From the NCBI GenBank assembly GCA_035297145.1, contig DATGZN010000018.1:1-23853 (forward strand): DNA of 23,853 nt, written 5' to 3'. Source of the DNA: QHXW01 sp035297145. GTDB taxonomy: Bacteria; Acidobacteriota; Terriglobia; Bryobacterales; Bryobacteraceae. The notes beneath the pieces were generated by a model. It saw only the letters and a list, made by a program, of their open reading frames with translations. It was not told the DNA's origin and searched no databases. Position 1 is the stretch's first letter; the number at the start of each line of letters is the position of its first letter. Positions 14,209-22,252 of the stretch are shown here, one piece after another. The position numbers were made by a program, and so were the translations under genes.

Positions 14209-14970
14209 CTAGAGACCCGGCAGCCGCTGGCGCAACGGCCGGGCCTGCCGTTCGCTCACGGCGATCTCAGTGGACGCAGCGTCGGACATAACAAGCAGAA
14301 AGCTGCTCTTGAAGTAAGGCTTGATCTCTTTGATCCGCGACATATTGACCAGCACCTCGCGGCGCGCGCGGAAGAACTCCTCCGGCGGCAAGGCGGCTTC
14401 AAGTTCGGCCAGCTGGTAGTTCACCCAGAACGAGTCTTTCGCTGTCGTCGCATGCACGATGCCATCTTGCACCTGGAACCAGAGGATTTGTTCCGAAGGC
14501 ACAAGTAGGGCGCGTCCGTCTTTCCGGCAGACGATTTTGCGGAGCGTCTTCGGCGCCTCGCCTGTCGCGAGCAGAATGCTCTCGCGCTGCTTTTCTTTTT
14601 CCACGGAAAGAGAGCAAAGCTTGCTCGAGCGTTCTATCGCAACCGACAACCGCTCCGGTTCGATGGGCTTGAGGAGATAGGCAAGCGCGTTGGCCTCGAA
14701 GGCCGCGAGGGCGTGCTGGTCGTACCCCGTGGTGAAGATGACGAGCGGGATCTCGACGGCGGACGGAATCGACCGCAGTACCTCGAAGCCCTTGAGCCCG
14801 GGCATTTCTATGTCGAGAAACAAAAGGTCAGGCCGGAGCTCTTCGATCTTCTCAATCGCCTCGAGGCCATCCTGAGCCTCGCCGATCACAGCGACTTCGG
14901 GATGAGCGCCGAGCAACCGGATCAGCCGCGCGCGAGCATCCGCCTCATCGTCAATGACCAAGCTCCGCAT
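14209..14970 (-). CDS. LytTR-type response regulator
   Basis: A 253-residue regulator. The receiver domain (1-120) has IDDEADAR (acidic pocket), LLFLDIEMPG with phospho-acceptor Asp53, FTTGY (switch threonine) and YLLKPIEPERL with Lys101. The C-terminal LytTR DNA-binding domain (about 148-253) includes IVCRKDGRALLVPSEQILWF and EFFRARREVLVNMSRIKEIK. Such regulators bind direct repeats upstream of their targets when phosphorylated by a LytS-like kinase. The kinase stop and this ATG share one base (TGATG at 14972-14968), so the two are translationally coupled. A GTG at 14973 is the only nearby alternative start. ACCGC repeats upstream of the kinase gene (17111-17146) could be its own operator. 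Confidence 0.93.
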   Translation of the reverse strand: MRSLVIDDEADARARLIRLLGAHPEVAVIGEAQDGLEAIEKIEELRPDLLFLDIEMPGLKGFEVLRSIPSAVEIPLVIFTTGYDQHALAAFEANALAYLLKPIEPERLSVAIERSSKLCSLSVEKEKQRESILLATGEAPKTLRKIVCRKDGRALLVPSEQILWFQVQDGIVHATTAKDSFWVNYQLAELEAALPPEEFFRARREVLVNMSRIKEIKPYFKSSFLLVMSDAASTEIAVSERQARPLRQRLPGL

Positions 14971-17021
14971 CACGCCGCGGCTCCGCTCTCGCGTGGCAAG
15001 AGAATTGTGACGCGCGTTCCACCCGCCTGCCGCACTTCTACTGTTATCCGGCCCTGGTCCTGATAGAGCGCATTGAGGCGCTGCGCAACATTCTCGAGCC
15101 CGACTCCGTTCGATCGTCCATTGCTGCCGTTGAGTTTCAAGACACCGATTGCGGGTCCGACGCCGTCATCTTCCACTCGCAGACGCACCTGATTTCCGTC
15201 GGCCTCCGCAGTGACCCACAAGTGGCCTGGACCGGGCTTCGGTCCCAGGCCGTGCTTCAGCGCATTTTCCACAATGGGCTGAAGCATCAGCGAGGGAATC
15301 TGCTCCATGGCGACCGCCGGGTCGACGGCGATCTTGACTTGAAGCCGGCTGCCGAACCGAGCTTCTTCAATCTGCAGATACGTCTCTAGGAACTCGACCT
15401 CTTCGTGCAGCGGAATGAGGGGGCGCGCGGAGTTGGCCAGTAAATGGCGGAAGACTCTGGCGAGCCGCAGCGTCATGGTCTCGGCTTGCTCGGGATTGGT
15501 CACCACGAGGTTTGCGATGCTGTTGAGCGAATTGAAAAGGAAATGCGGGTTGACCTGAGCGCGCAGGGCGCGCAGCTCAGCCTCGGTCACCTGCTGCTGC
15601 AGCACCGCTTCACGGCTCTGCACCACGATCAGCCGCTCTTCCATGTGCAGTGCGTCGAGCCGATGACCGAACTGCGCTGCCACGCTGCGCAAATAATTCA
15701 CTTCGTGCGTCACCAAGCCGCGCCGCGCAGGACCGGGCGAGATGGCGAGCATGTGGGTGACCCGGCCCTCCGATCGAACCGGAACGAGCAGTTCGACTTC
15801 GTCCTGGGTGTGTCCCGCGTGGTACGGGTGCTGGCAATCGAGTTCTACGAGTTCGCCGTCGTTCACCGCGTTCAACCAATCCGGCTCGGGCCCATGCGAG
15901 TGCGGCCAATTCAATGTGGGCAGGCTCGTCTTGGACAAGTTCTCGAGCGTAACCAGCTGGGCAGCTCTCAGCTCCAGCGATTGACGGGCAGTTGTCTCCA
16001 CGGCGTCGGCGATCTCTGTCTCGGACCGAAGGCGCGCCAGCTTTTCCGACAACTCCCGCAGCAGAGTGCGGTAGTCCGGCGCACGGAAGATCCAACGGTT
16101 CACGCAGTCGCCGATACGACGGTCAACGAACGTGAATAGGACCAGCATGGGAACCGCCGTCAGGATCTCGACGCATGCCCGGGCAGCCCCCGGATATGCC
16201 ACGCGGCCCTCGAATCGAAAGAACGAGAGGGTGTAGTAGGACAACGTGTAGGCCACGGCCGTGAGCGCCGCCAACACGACCTTGAGGCTATGACGGATAA
16301 ACAAATCGGAAAACCGGAAACGGGCGAACAAGAAGAACGCGCCTAGAACGACGAGGAGTGTGATCTGTTCGCTGACGACGCGGAGCAGGTCGCAAACAAC
16401 ACGGTCGAACGGCAACAATTGCGTGATGAGAACTGCCGTCATGGCGCCGAAGGTGCCCACCAGCAATCCCAGAACAGGAAGCCTCATCGCCCGCGATGCG
16501 AGCCGTTCCCGGAACAGGGCGATTCCCAGCGTGAGCAGAATGGCTCCGTTGTATGGGGTCGATTCCTTGAGGAAAAGCAGTGACGAGTTCACACCGGTTA
16601 AGACGCCGTGCCAGAGTGGTATGACGATCAGTGTGCAGGTGATCACCGCCAGTGCCTGCAGCGACCGGCAGCCGATCCTTTGCCAATGCAGGGTAGCGAG
16701 CGGGCTCCACAGGCTTAGCACGGTGATGGGCCATGCCGCGGCTGCAGTGTACTGACAGGCCAGGATGATGAGCGCCGCTCGTCCCTGTTCGGGCGCGCCG
16801 CATGTGAGAGCGACGGAATGCGCGAGACCGCCCAGATTCCATATTAGGCAGCAAGTCACGAACAGGATATTGGCTGCGCTGGCGCCCGGCAGTTTGGCCG
16901 CACGCACGGTGAGAATCAGAAGAAGAATGCTGATCGCCGTCCCAGTCGCGAAGCCGATGAGGCTGCCGGCGAGATAAAGGCCATTCGTGATCGCGCTCGG
17001 AAACATTGAGACAGAAAACAT
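14970..17021 (-). CDS. LytS-type sensor histidine kinase
   Basis: A 683-residue membrane sensor. Residues 1-310 contain about nine hydrophobic helices (for example LAGSLIGFATGTAISILLLI). A GAF-like cytoplasmic domain follows (about 325-465, including VELLVPVRSEGRVTHMLAIS). The His_kinase domain carries QVNPHFLFNSLNSIANL with the phosphorylated His493. The ATPase part has LQPIVENALKHG (N-box Asn586), VEDDGVG (G1) and NGVGLENVAQRL (G2). The signal is unknown; the many-helix input suggests a membrane-borne or small hydrophobic cue. It starts at ATG 17021; ATG 17006 is an alternative. It is paired with the response regulator that follows it, with stop and start sharing a base. Confidence 0.93.
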   Translation of the reverse strand: MFSVSMFPSAITNGLYLAGSLIGFATGTAISILLLILTVRAAKLPGASAANILFVTCCLIWNLGGLAHSVALTCGAPEQGRAALIILACQYTAAAAWPITVLSLWSPLATLHWQRIGCRSLQALAVITCTLIVIPLWHGVLTGVNSSLLFLKESTPYNGAILLTLGIALFRERLASRAMRLPVLGLLVGTFGAMTAVLITQLLPFDRVVCDLLRVVSEQITLLVVLGAFFLFARFRFSDLFIRHSLKVVLAALTAVAYTLSYYTLSFFRFEGRVAYPGAARACVEILTAVPMLVLFTFVDRRIGDCVNRWIFRAPDYRTLLRELSEKLARLRSETEIADAVETTARQSLELRAAQLVTLENLSKTSLPTLNWPHSHGPEPDWLNAVNDGELVELDCQHPYHAGHTQDEVELLVPVRSEGRVTHMLAISPGPARRGLVTHEVNYLRSVAAQFGHRLDALHMEERLIVVQSREAVLQQQVTEAELRALRAQVNPHFLFNSLNSIANLVVTNPEQAETMTLRLARVFRHLLANSARPLIPLHEEVEFLETYLQIEEARFGSRLQVKIAVDPAVAMEQIPSLMLQPIVENALKHGLGPKPGPGHLWVTAEADGNQVRLRVEDDGVGPAIGVLKLNGSNGRSNGVGLENVAQRLNALYQDQGRITVEVRQAGGTRVTILLPRESGAAA

Positions 17022-17405
17022 GGATCGCGCGGCCCCCTGAACTCGAGAAAAGCGGCGCCCCGTGAAAACCGGGACCGTGGCGAGACGCGGCGCTCGCGTG
17101 CATCAATAATACCGCCAAAATACCGCTAACTGTCTATTTTAACCGCAAAACCAGGCAGACGCGGAGATCCGCCGCCGGGCGAGGATTCCTGCGCTGCGGT
17201 TGCGGCTTAAGACACAAACAGCCAGCCGAACCGGCCCGCGAAGGTCTGTCGAAGGCGAGGAACGAGTTTCGTCACCACGACACTCGCTCGATCCCCGTGC
17301 TTCGCGTTCGATGCCGCTTCTGCGCACCGGCGCGATTCCGGTGGCAAAATTTCGGTGATCAGCAGGACAATCAGTCTCGGAATCGCTCAGACGAAAGGAA
17401 GATGC
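17022..17405. other. Divergent intergenic region, kinase / glycosidase operon
   Basis: These 384 bases separate two divergent transcription units and must contain both promoters. An AT-rich patch with three ACCGC copies (17104-17146) lies 90-125 bases upstream of the kinase start. AAAGGAAG lies just before the rightward ATG at 17406. The GC-rich stretch 17160-17350 shows nothing recognisable. Confidence 0.5.
17104..17146. promoter_or_regulatory. Candidate operator: ACCGC direct repeats
   Basis: ATACCGC occurs at 17109-17115 and 17120-17126, and TAACCGC at 17140-17146. The ACCGC starts are 11 and 20 bases apart, about one and two helical turns. All sit in AT-rich sequence inside an otherwise GC-rich gap. 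LytTR regulators bind direct repeats with spacing of this order, so autoregulation of the kinase genes or control of the glycosidase operon is possible. TATTAT on the minus strand (17111-17106) could be a -10 box for the kinase. Confidence 0.35.
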
Positions 17406-17558
17406 ATGAGACACGGACTCGCACTCGGAATGCTGGCTCTTTGGATGTCGCCGGGCCGTTTTAGCCAGGACGTTCCGACGCAAAGTTCCCCGCTAATGAC
17501 TTTGCCACAGGAAGTCATGACCTCGGGAAGGACAGTGGAGATAGCCAATGGCCAATGA
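17406..17558 (+). CDS. Short secreted peptide upstream of GH1
   Basis: A 50-residue ORF whose first 21 residues (MRHGLALGMLALWMSPGRFSQ) look like a signal peptide. That leaves a mature peptide of only about 29 residues (DVPTQSSPLMTLPQEVMTSG and nine more). AAAGGAAG lies 4-5 bases before ATG 17406, a strong ribosome site. It overlaps the start of the beta-glucosidase gene by 11 bases, so it may couple translation. It could be a real leader or small secreted peptide, or the truncated front of a longer lost gene. No family is recognised. Confidence 0.55.
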   Translation: MRHGLALGMLALWMSPGRFSQDVPTQSSPLMTLPQEVMTSGRTVEIANGQ

Positions 17559-18981
17559 CAAGAATGGCTGGACCCGCCGACAATTCGCCCTCTCCCTCGG
17601 AGCGGCTGCGATCGCTGCCGGATGCGAATCCAAAAGGCGTGCATCTGAGGCACGGCAGTTTCCGAGCACGTTTCGCTGGGGATGCGGATCGTCTGCATTT
17701 CAAGTCGAAGGAGCCTTGGATGTCGATGGAAGAGGTGAGAGTATCTGGGACGTTTTTGCCAAGCAGAATGGGCGCATTAAGGATGGCTCAACCCCCAGCA
17801 TAACGTGTAACTCATACTACCGGTACAAGGAAGATGCGGCGTTGATCAGCGGCGCTAACCTGAATTCGTACAAGTTTTCGATCTCATGGCCGAGACTGTT
17901 TCCCACAGGTTCAGGATCCCTGAATGAACGCGGCATGGATTATTATGATCGGCTAACCGACGCGCTCCTCCAGAGACACATCACTCCTAACGCAACGCTG
18001 TTTCACTGGGACCTTCCTCAGCGCTTGTATGAGTTGGGAGGCTGGACGTCGCGAGATACGGGAGAGCGATTCGCCGACTACGCCGTGGCGGTCACTCGCC
18101 GCTTGGGTGATCGAGTTAAGAACTTTATTACTCTCAATGAGCCGAACGTTCACCTACTCCTGGGCCATGTCACTGGCAGTCATGCACCGGGGTTGCACGA
18201 CGCCAAGCTGATCGGCCCCGTCACCCACCATCTGAACTTGGCCCAAGGCCGAGCCATTCAAGCAATGCGTGCGCAGCGAAATGATATGACGATCGGGATC
18301 GGATTGGCACTCGCGCCAGTCCGGCCGGAGGGCGGGAGAATCCATTTACTTAACGATTTCGCCGCGCTGGCGTTCGATGAAATATGGTGGGGCGCGTTTC
18401 TGGACCCGCTGCTGAAGGGCAAGTACCCTCTGGCGGTGCATCAGATGTTGGCCGACGTGGTAAAGACCGGGGACATGACCACGATTCATCAGGGTTACGA
18501 TTTCATTGGCGTCAACTATTACTCACCGTTCTATCTCAAAGCGGATTTTAGTGGCCCAAGTTTTTTGAACCCGGGCAGAACACCCGCCGGCGTCACTCAA
18601 GATGCGTCTGGCCGCGAAATAGACCCTTCCGGCCTCCAAGAAGTTCTCAATCGACTGACCAAAGATTACGGTAACCCGCGTCTTATTGTGACGGAGAATG
18701 GTTGTTCCGACCCCTTGGGTGACCACGCCGCAATCATCAATGATGAGTTCCGAATTCACTATCTGAGCACTCACTTACGTGCTGTCATGCAGGCTATGGA
18801 CAACGGCAGCCGGGTGGAAGGCTTCTTTGTGTGGTCGTTGCTAGATAACTGGGAGTGGGATTCGGGTTTTACCTCGAAATTTGGGCTGGTTGCTCATAAT
18901 GTCAACACGGGCGAACGAACCCCGAAGAAATCCTATGCTTGGTTTGCCAATATCGCAGAGACCGGACTGTTACCCGCCTAA
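17548..18981 (+). CDS. Beta-glucosidase (GH1), predicted Tat lipoprotein
   Basis: A 477-residue family 1 glycoside hydrolase, which cleaves beta-linked glucose or related sugars with retention. The catalytic pair is clear: acid/base Glu198 in FITLNEPN and nucleophile Glu383 in LIVTENGCSD. The family opening STFRWGCGSSAFQVEGA and the late WSLLDNWEWDSGFTSKFGLV motif are present. The N-terminus is unusual for GH1: TRRQFALSLGAAAIAAGC combines a twin-arginine signal (R10, R11) with a lipobox cysteine (C26). This suggests export in folded form and attachment to a membrane, whereas most bacterial GH1 enzymes are cytoplasmic. The gene overlaps the short peptide ORF by 11 bases and lies 28 bases before the dehydrogenase, so it probably shares an operon with both. 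Confidence 0.93.
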   Translation: MANDKNGWTRRQFALSLGAAAIAAGCESKRRASEARQFPSTFRWGCGSSAFQVEGALDVDGRGESIWDVFAKQNGRIKDGSTPSITCNSYYRYKEDAALISGANLNSYKFSISWPRLFPTGSGSLNERGMDYYDRLTDALLQRHITPNATLFHWDLPQRLYELGGWTSRDTGERFADYAVAVTRRLGDRVKNFITLNEPNVHLLLGHVTGSHAPGLHDAKLIGPVTHHLNLAQGRAIQAMRAQRNDMTIGIGLALAPVRPEGGRIHLLNDFAALAFDEIWWGAFLDPLLKGKYPLAVHQMLADVVKTGDMTTIHQGYDFIGVNYYSPFYLKADFSGPSFLNPGRTPAGVTQDASGREIDPSGLQEVLNRLTKDYGNPRLIVTENGCSDPLGDHAAIINDEFRIHYLSTHLRAVMQAMDNGSRVEGFFVWSLLDNWEWDSGFTSKFGLVAHNVNTGERTPKKSYAWFANIAETGLLPA

Positions 18982-19009
18982 CGAGGTTGTCCACATCAAA
19001 GAGTTCATC

Positions 19010-19996
19010 GTGCCAACAGCTCTCATCACAGGCGGTCACGCCGGAATCGGCTTTGAATGCGCCAAACAGCTTGCGTCTCGCTCGCGTTACAACTTGGTTC
19101 TCGCCGGACGGGCCATGGAACAGGTCAATGCCGCCGCGCAACAGCTCCGGACGGACTACGGCATAAGGGTCAGCACACTTGAGCTCGACACCTCCTCGCT
19201 GAGCTGTGTCAGAGATGCAGCAACAAAGTTTCGTGCGATGCTCGACAGTGGCGAAGTGGACTCATTTCAGGCGCTTCTGTGTAACGCAGGCGGATATTTC
19301 CGCGGGCCGCTTTCCTATAGCAAGGACGGCTATGAGACAACGTTCGCGACCAATTGCCTTGGACATTTCCTACTGATCGAGCTGCTCACTGAGCGGATGG
19401 GAGACAACGGACGCATCGTGTTCACCGCGAGCGGAACGCATGATCCCGACACGGCGGATGGAAAGATGGTCGGCATTGTGGCTGAACCGGACGCGATTGC
19501 TCTTGCCAACGATGGAAAAGACGGCAAGAAGCCCATCTCCGCGGGCAAGCGCTACTCGACGTCAAAGCTCTGCACCATCCTTTATGCCTATGAACTGCAC
19601 CGTCGGTTACGGCGGGCCGGGAGCTCAATCGCATCGATTGCCTTCGACCCCGGGGCCGTGCCCCAGACCGGGCTGCTCCGGACGATGCCGAAGCCAGTGC
19701 AGTGGCTCGCGAAAACTCGCTTCATGAAGTGGATCACGAAACGAGTTGGTGTAACTCAGGGCTCCATCAGCTTCTCCGGTGCATCCCTTGCTAAGGTTGC
19801 TACTGATCCGGCCTACAGGAAAGCGTCTGGCAAGTATTTTCAGTCGAATAACGGCGCACTCAGTGATACGCGATCCTCTAAACTTTCCTATGACGAACAG
19901 CGGGCACTGAAATTATGGAACGACTCAAAGACGCTCGTACGATTGCAGCCAAACGAAGAGTCCGTTCAGTTGCGATCACAGAGGACAGAAGATTGA
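19010..19996 (+). CDS. Short-chain dehydrogenase/reductase
   Basis: A 328-residue Rossmann-fold oxidoreductase of the classical SDR superfamily, close in layout to protochlorophyllide reductase or retinol-dehydrogenase-like members. It has the NAD(P) motif TGGHAGIG (residues 7-14), LCNAGG, the TNCLGHFLL helix with catalytic Asn, FTASGTHD with the serine, and the YSTSK active-site pair. The substrate is unknown. The start is probably GTG 19010, three bases into a family-like VPTALITGG opening; the frame continues into the GH1 gene, but that part is not SDR sequence. No strong ribosome site is seen, and coupling to GH1 is likely. Its last 82 bases overlap the TetR-like ORF. It ends a little past the usual family terminus. 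Confidence 0.87.
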   Translation: MPTALITGGHAGIGFECAKQLASRSRYNLVLAGRAMEQVNAAAQQLRTDYGIRVSTLELDTSSLSCVRDAATKFRAMLDSGEVDSFQALLCNAGGYFRGPLSYSKDGYETTFATNCLGHFLLIELLTERMGDNGRIVFTASGTHDPDTADGKMVGIVAEPDAIALANDGKDGKKPISAGKRYSTSKLCTILYAYELHRRLRRAGSSIASIAFDPGAVPQTGLLRTMPKPVQWLAKTRFMKWITKRVGVTQGSISFSGASLAKVATDPAYRKASGKYFQSNNGALSDTRSSKLSYDEQRALKLWNDSKTLVRLQPNEESVQLRSQRTED

Positions 19997-20163
19997 TTAT
20001 CGCCGCGACAGCGTTGCTCGACTCCGGTGGCGAGGGCGCCGTCACCCTCCGGACGGTCGACCATGCTTCCGGAATCCCTCACAATGCTCGCTACAAGCAT
20101 TTTGAGAGCCGGATGAGTGACCGACAGTCACAACACGAAATTTACTTTGAGGTCCCACAATGA
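19915..20163 (+). CDS. TetR-type DNA-binding domain only (truncated)
   Basis: An 82-residue ORF. Residues about 26-67 form a complete TetR HTH: RRLIIAATALLDSGG (helix 1), VTLRTVDHASGI (helix 2) and PHNARYKHFESR (recognition helix, with the family-typical YKHF). Normal TetR proteins continue for another 120-150 residues of ligand-binding and dimerisation domain; here only 15 residues remain. TetR genes often neighbour the SDR they control. The ORF overlaps the SDR by 82 bases, and its stop overlaps the next start as ATGA (20160-20163). It is either a decayed regulator or a stand-alone DNA-binding peptide. The tight junction on both sides favours an old deletion that has kept the operon spacing. 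Confidence 0.6.
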   Translation: MERLKDARTIAAKRRVRSVAITEDRRLIIAATALLDSGGEGAVTLRTVDHASGIPHNARYKHFESRMSDRQSQHEIYFEVPQ

Positions 20164-20918
20164 AGAGGAAATCCAAGATCCTAATCGGCTCGGCGATTGT
20201 CTTTGTCGCCTTACTCGTCGCACTGTTCCTCGCAAGAAAACAGTTTGTCGGTGGTCCCGGCAGCCCCACCGTAGAAGGCTCCCGTGCGGTAACAGATGGT
20301 GGTATTAAAATTCCTGGTTGGAACGGAAGAGTCGATGCTGCTGAAGAGAGGGCGGGCATGACCCTCGATGCGGCTCGGCTTGTTGGAGAGGGACAGGCCC
20401 TTCATGTCACAACCGGCCCCGCCACCAGTTACTGGAAGACCGACGCGATGGCGTCAGGGGACTTCACAGTCAAAGCGACATTCACAGAGCCAAAATACAT
20501 GAATCTCAACTCTCACCCGCATCCCTACGGAGTGTTTATCGGAGGGAACGACATGGGTACTCCTAGCCAGACCGAGCTCTACTGCGCTGCATCTGGAAAC
20601 GGAAAGTTTATCGTGCGCGGATTTGGACCAGAGCCGTTCAGGATGACCGGACTGCTGGGTGAGAGCAACGCCGCGATTCATAAAGCAGCCGGGCGCGGCC
20701 AACCAGTTACTCAGGACGTCTCGCTCTCGGTAAGAGGGGATAAGGTGGTGTGCTCCATCAACGGCTCGAGTGTTGCAAGCTACGACAAATCTACCCTCGT
20801 AGGCTCCGGCAAGCTGACATCGACAAATGGCTATTATGGCCTCCGCTTCGCGCATAACACGGACGTGTTCGTCCAATCTTTTGGCCACGTCAATGAAGTG
20901 AACGCCGCAGGAAAGTAA
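20160..20918 (+). CDS. Membrane-anchored jelly-roll (ConA-like) protein
   Basis: A 252-residue protein with an N-terminal membrane anchor or uncleaved signal (residues 7-25, ILIGSAIVFVALLVALFLA). The outer part resembles concanavalin/laminin-G-like jelly rolls of the DUF1080 type: GQALHVTTGPATSYWKTDAM, SGDFTVKATFTEPKYMNLNS, PYGVFIGGNDM and TNGYYGLRFAHNTDVFVQSF. Related domains bind or act on glycans, though no catalytic residues can be named. The ATG overlaps the stop of the TetR-like ORF by four bases. It may work with the exported GH1 enzyme of the same operon, but that is inference. Confidence 0.72.
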   Translation: MKRKSKILIGSAIVFVALLVALFLARKQFVGGPGSPTVEGSRAVTDGGIKIPGWNGRVDAAEERAGMTLDAARLVGEGQALHVTTGPATSYWKTDAMASGDFTVKATFTEPKYMNLNSHPHPYGVFIGGNDMGTPSQTELYCAASGNGKFIVRGFGPEPFRMTGLLGESNAAIHKAAGRGQPVTQDVSLSVRGDKVVCSINGSSVASYDKSTLVGSGKLTSTNGYYGLRFAHNTDVFVQSFGHVNEVNAAGK

Positions 20919-20965
20919 GGGAAGGTGCAGTGCGACCGCTAGGCACACAAAATAAGGAGAGCATC

Positions 20966-21379
20966 TTGGCCGCAAGAATTCTCATGGTTTTTAGTGCGAG
21001 CATTACCCTTACGCTTGGAGTCCTTCACCTTGTTTCTACGTTCTGGGGCCCAAGCCTCACGCCCCGTGACCCCGCACTGCAAATCAGCATGAGCCAAAGT
21101 TCACCTATTATGACGAACGAAACAACCATGTGGCGGTGTTGGGTGGGCGTCAATGCCAGCCACAGCCTTGGACTTATTTTGTTCGGCTTGGTTTTCGGTT
21201 ATCTCGCATTAGCTCACGGTCAACTCCTCTTTCGGTCACCGTTTCTGCTCGTTGTCGGGCTGGCAATGCTTGGTGGTTTTGTTGTGCTCTGCAAGGTTTA
21301 TTTTTTTAGTTGGCCTCTCACAGGCATCAGCATTTCTTTGGCCTGCTATGTGGCTAGCATTGCGCTATCGCGGGCCTAA
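20966..21379 (+). CDS. Four-helix membrane protein (LIC_13387-like)
   Basis: A 137-residue protein with four predicted membrane helices: ILMVFSASITLTLGVLHLV, LGLILFGLVFGYLALAHG, FLLVVGLAMLGGFVVLCKV and GISISLACYVASIALSRA. The WRCWVGVNASHSLG motif before helix 2 resembles small proteins annotated as the LIC_13387 family, from memory and with moderate confidence. The start is TTG 20966: AAGGAG (20954-20959) lies exactly 6 bases upstream and the TTG begins a natural N-terminus. The longer GTG start at 20930 has a weaker site. It is the last gene of the run, 47 bases after the jelly-roll gene. Function unknown. Confidence 0.7.
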   Translation: MAARILMVFSASITLTLGVLHLVSTFWGPSLTPRDPALQISMSQSSPIMTNETTMWRCWVGVNASHSLGLILFGLVFGYLALAHGQLLFRSPFLLVVGLAMLGGFVVLCKVYFFSWPLTGISISLACYVASIALSRA

Positions 21380-21450
21380 CAATGCGCTCTTGATGCAAAC
21401 AGGAATATGGAGATGCGGGACAGACGAAATAACCACTAAATGCGTTCTCG

Positions 21451-22089
21451 TCACCTGGCCGAATGAATGAAGAATTTTCGCAGTGTTTCTGGCCTCGCGT
21501 TCTGCACTTTCTGCAAGGTCGGCCAACGTTCCAGGAAGTCGCCAGCAATCGGCGAAGTGACTTCACTGAACCACCCTAGGACCTGCGGGAAATACATTTT
21601 TAGATAAGCCGTCATACGATTCGAGCAGCGCGCTTTGTCACTGACGAATTTCCTCCTTGCTTCCACCAGAAACTGCAGAGTGCGCGTCTGCTCCGTATCC
21701 GGATCGAGGCGACGCAATCTTTCACGATGGCGCACCAGGAGGTCGACCAACAGACCCGCATCCGAAGGATCGCTCTTGGCGCCGGACGGTCGGAAGCCCT
21801 TGCGGTAGTTGACCAGCGTGTTGGGGTGCACGGGAAATAGCACCAGCTGCGCATATTTGGTGAGCATGAACAGCAACGATCCACGCGATTGCTCGAGTGC
21901 CACCGCGATTGGGCGGCCACCGAATCGGCGCGCCAGTTCTGCCGCCCAGGCCTCGACCGCTTCCGGTGTGTGATCGAGATGGCCGGACTCCACGTCGGGA
22001 TGAGTGGGGCTCTGCAGTGCCCAGGCATGCTTTTGATCTGCCCAGTCGATCCCCACAAATGCAGCGAATTCGGCTTCCTGCTTCTGTAG
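21451..22089 (-). pseudogene. IS110-family transposase, C-terminally truncated
   Basis: The leftward frame encodes the N-terminal DEDD domain of a second, different IS110 transposase. It has FAAFVGIDWADQKHAWALQ (first Asp), VALEQSRG (Glu) and SDPSDAGLLVDLL (Asp pair). About 212 codons remain, ending LRKFFIHSAR and a stop. The Transposase_20 domain with its catalytic serine is absent (family length 320-400). No in-frame ATG or GTG lies at the expected start near 22089; the frame is open to 22329 only by chance. It is inactive. Low similarity to the intact copy at 4213-5274 shows that they are separate lineages. Confidence 0.85.
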
Positions 22090-22252
22090 CCGTGATCGGC
22101 GGACACAAGCCGACTTCCGGGGGACTAATCTGCACGGGTCAGGCGAACTTGCGATTTGGCGACGTTCTATTCTCAAGGCTGGCCGCGGATAACGTGGCAG
22201 TAAGAGCCCCACTTCTATGAAGCGATGACAGTCCTCGGTGCAGGAGTTGCGG
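22090..22252 (-). other. IS110 left noncoding end, candidate bridge RNA locus
   Basis: This 163-base noncoding stretch lies directly upstream of the truncated transposase. It has the size and position of the left end that encodes the bridge RNA in IS110-subgroup elements. One hairpin is visible: TCGGC and GCCGA around a TTGTGTCC loop at about 22098-22115 (minus strand). The outer limit, near 22252, coincides with the end of the neighbouring gene. Confidence 0.35.

Noticed and set aside
15444..16139. 231-codon rightward open frame
   Set aside because: Antisense to the histidine kinase; His/Gln/Arg-rich composition without a domain.
18881..19009. Longer N-terminus for the SDR starting inside GH1
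   Set aside because: The extra 43 codons overlap conserved GH1 sequence out of frame and do not resemble an SDR. GTG 19010 gives the normal start.
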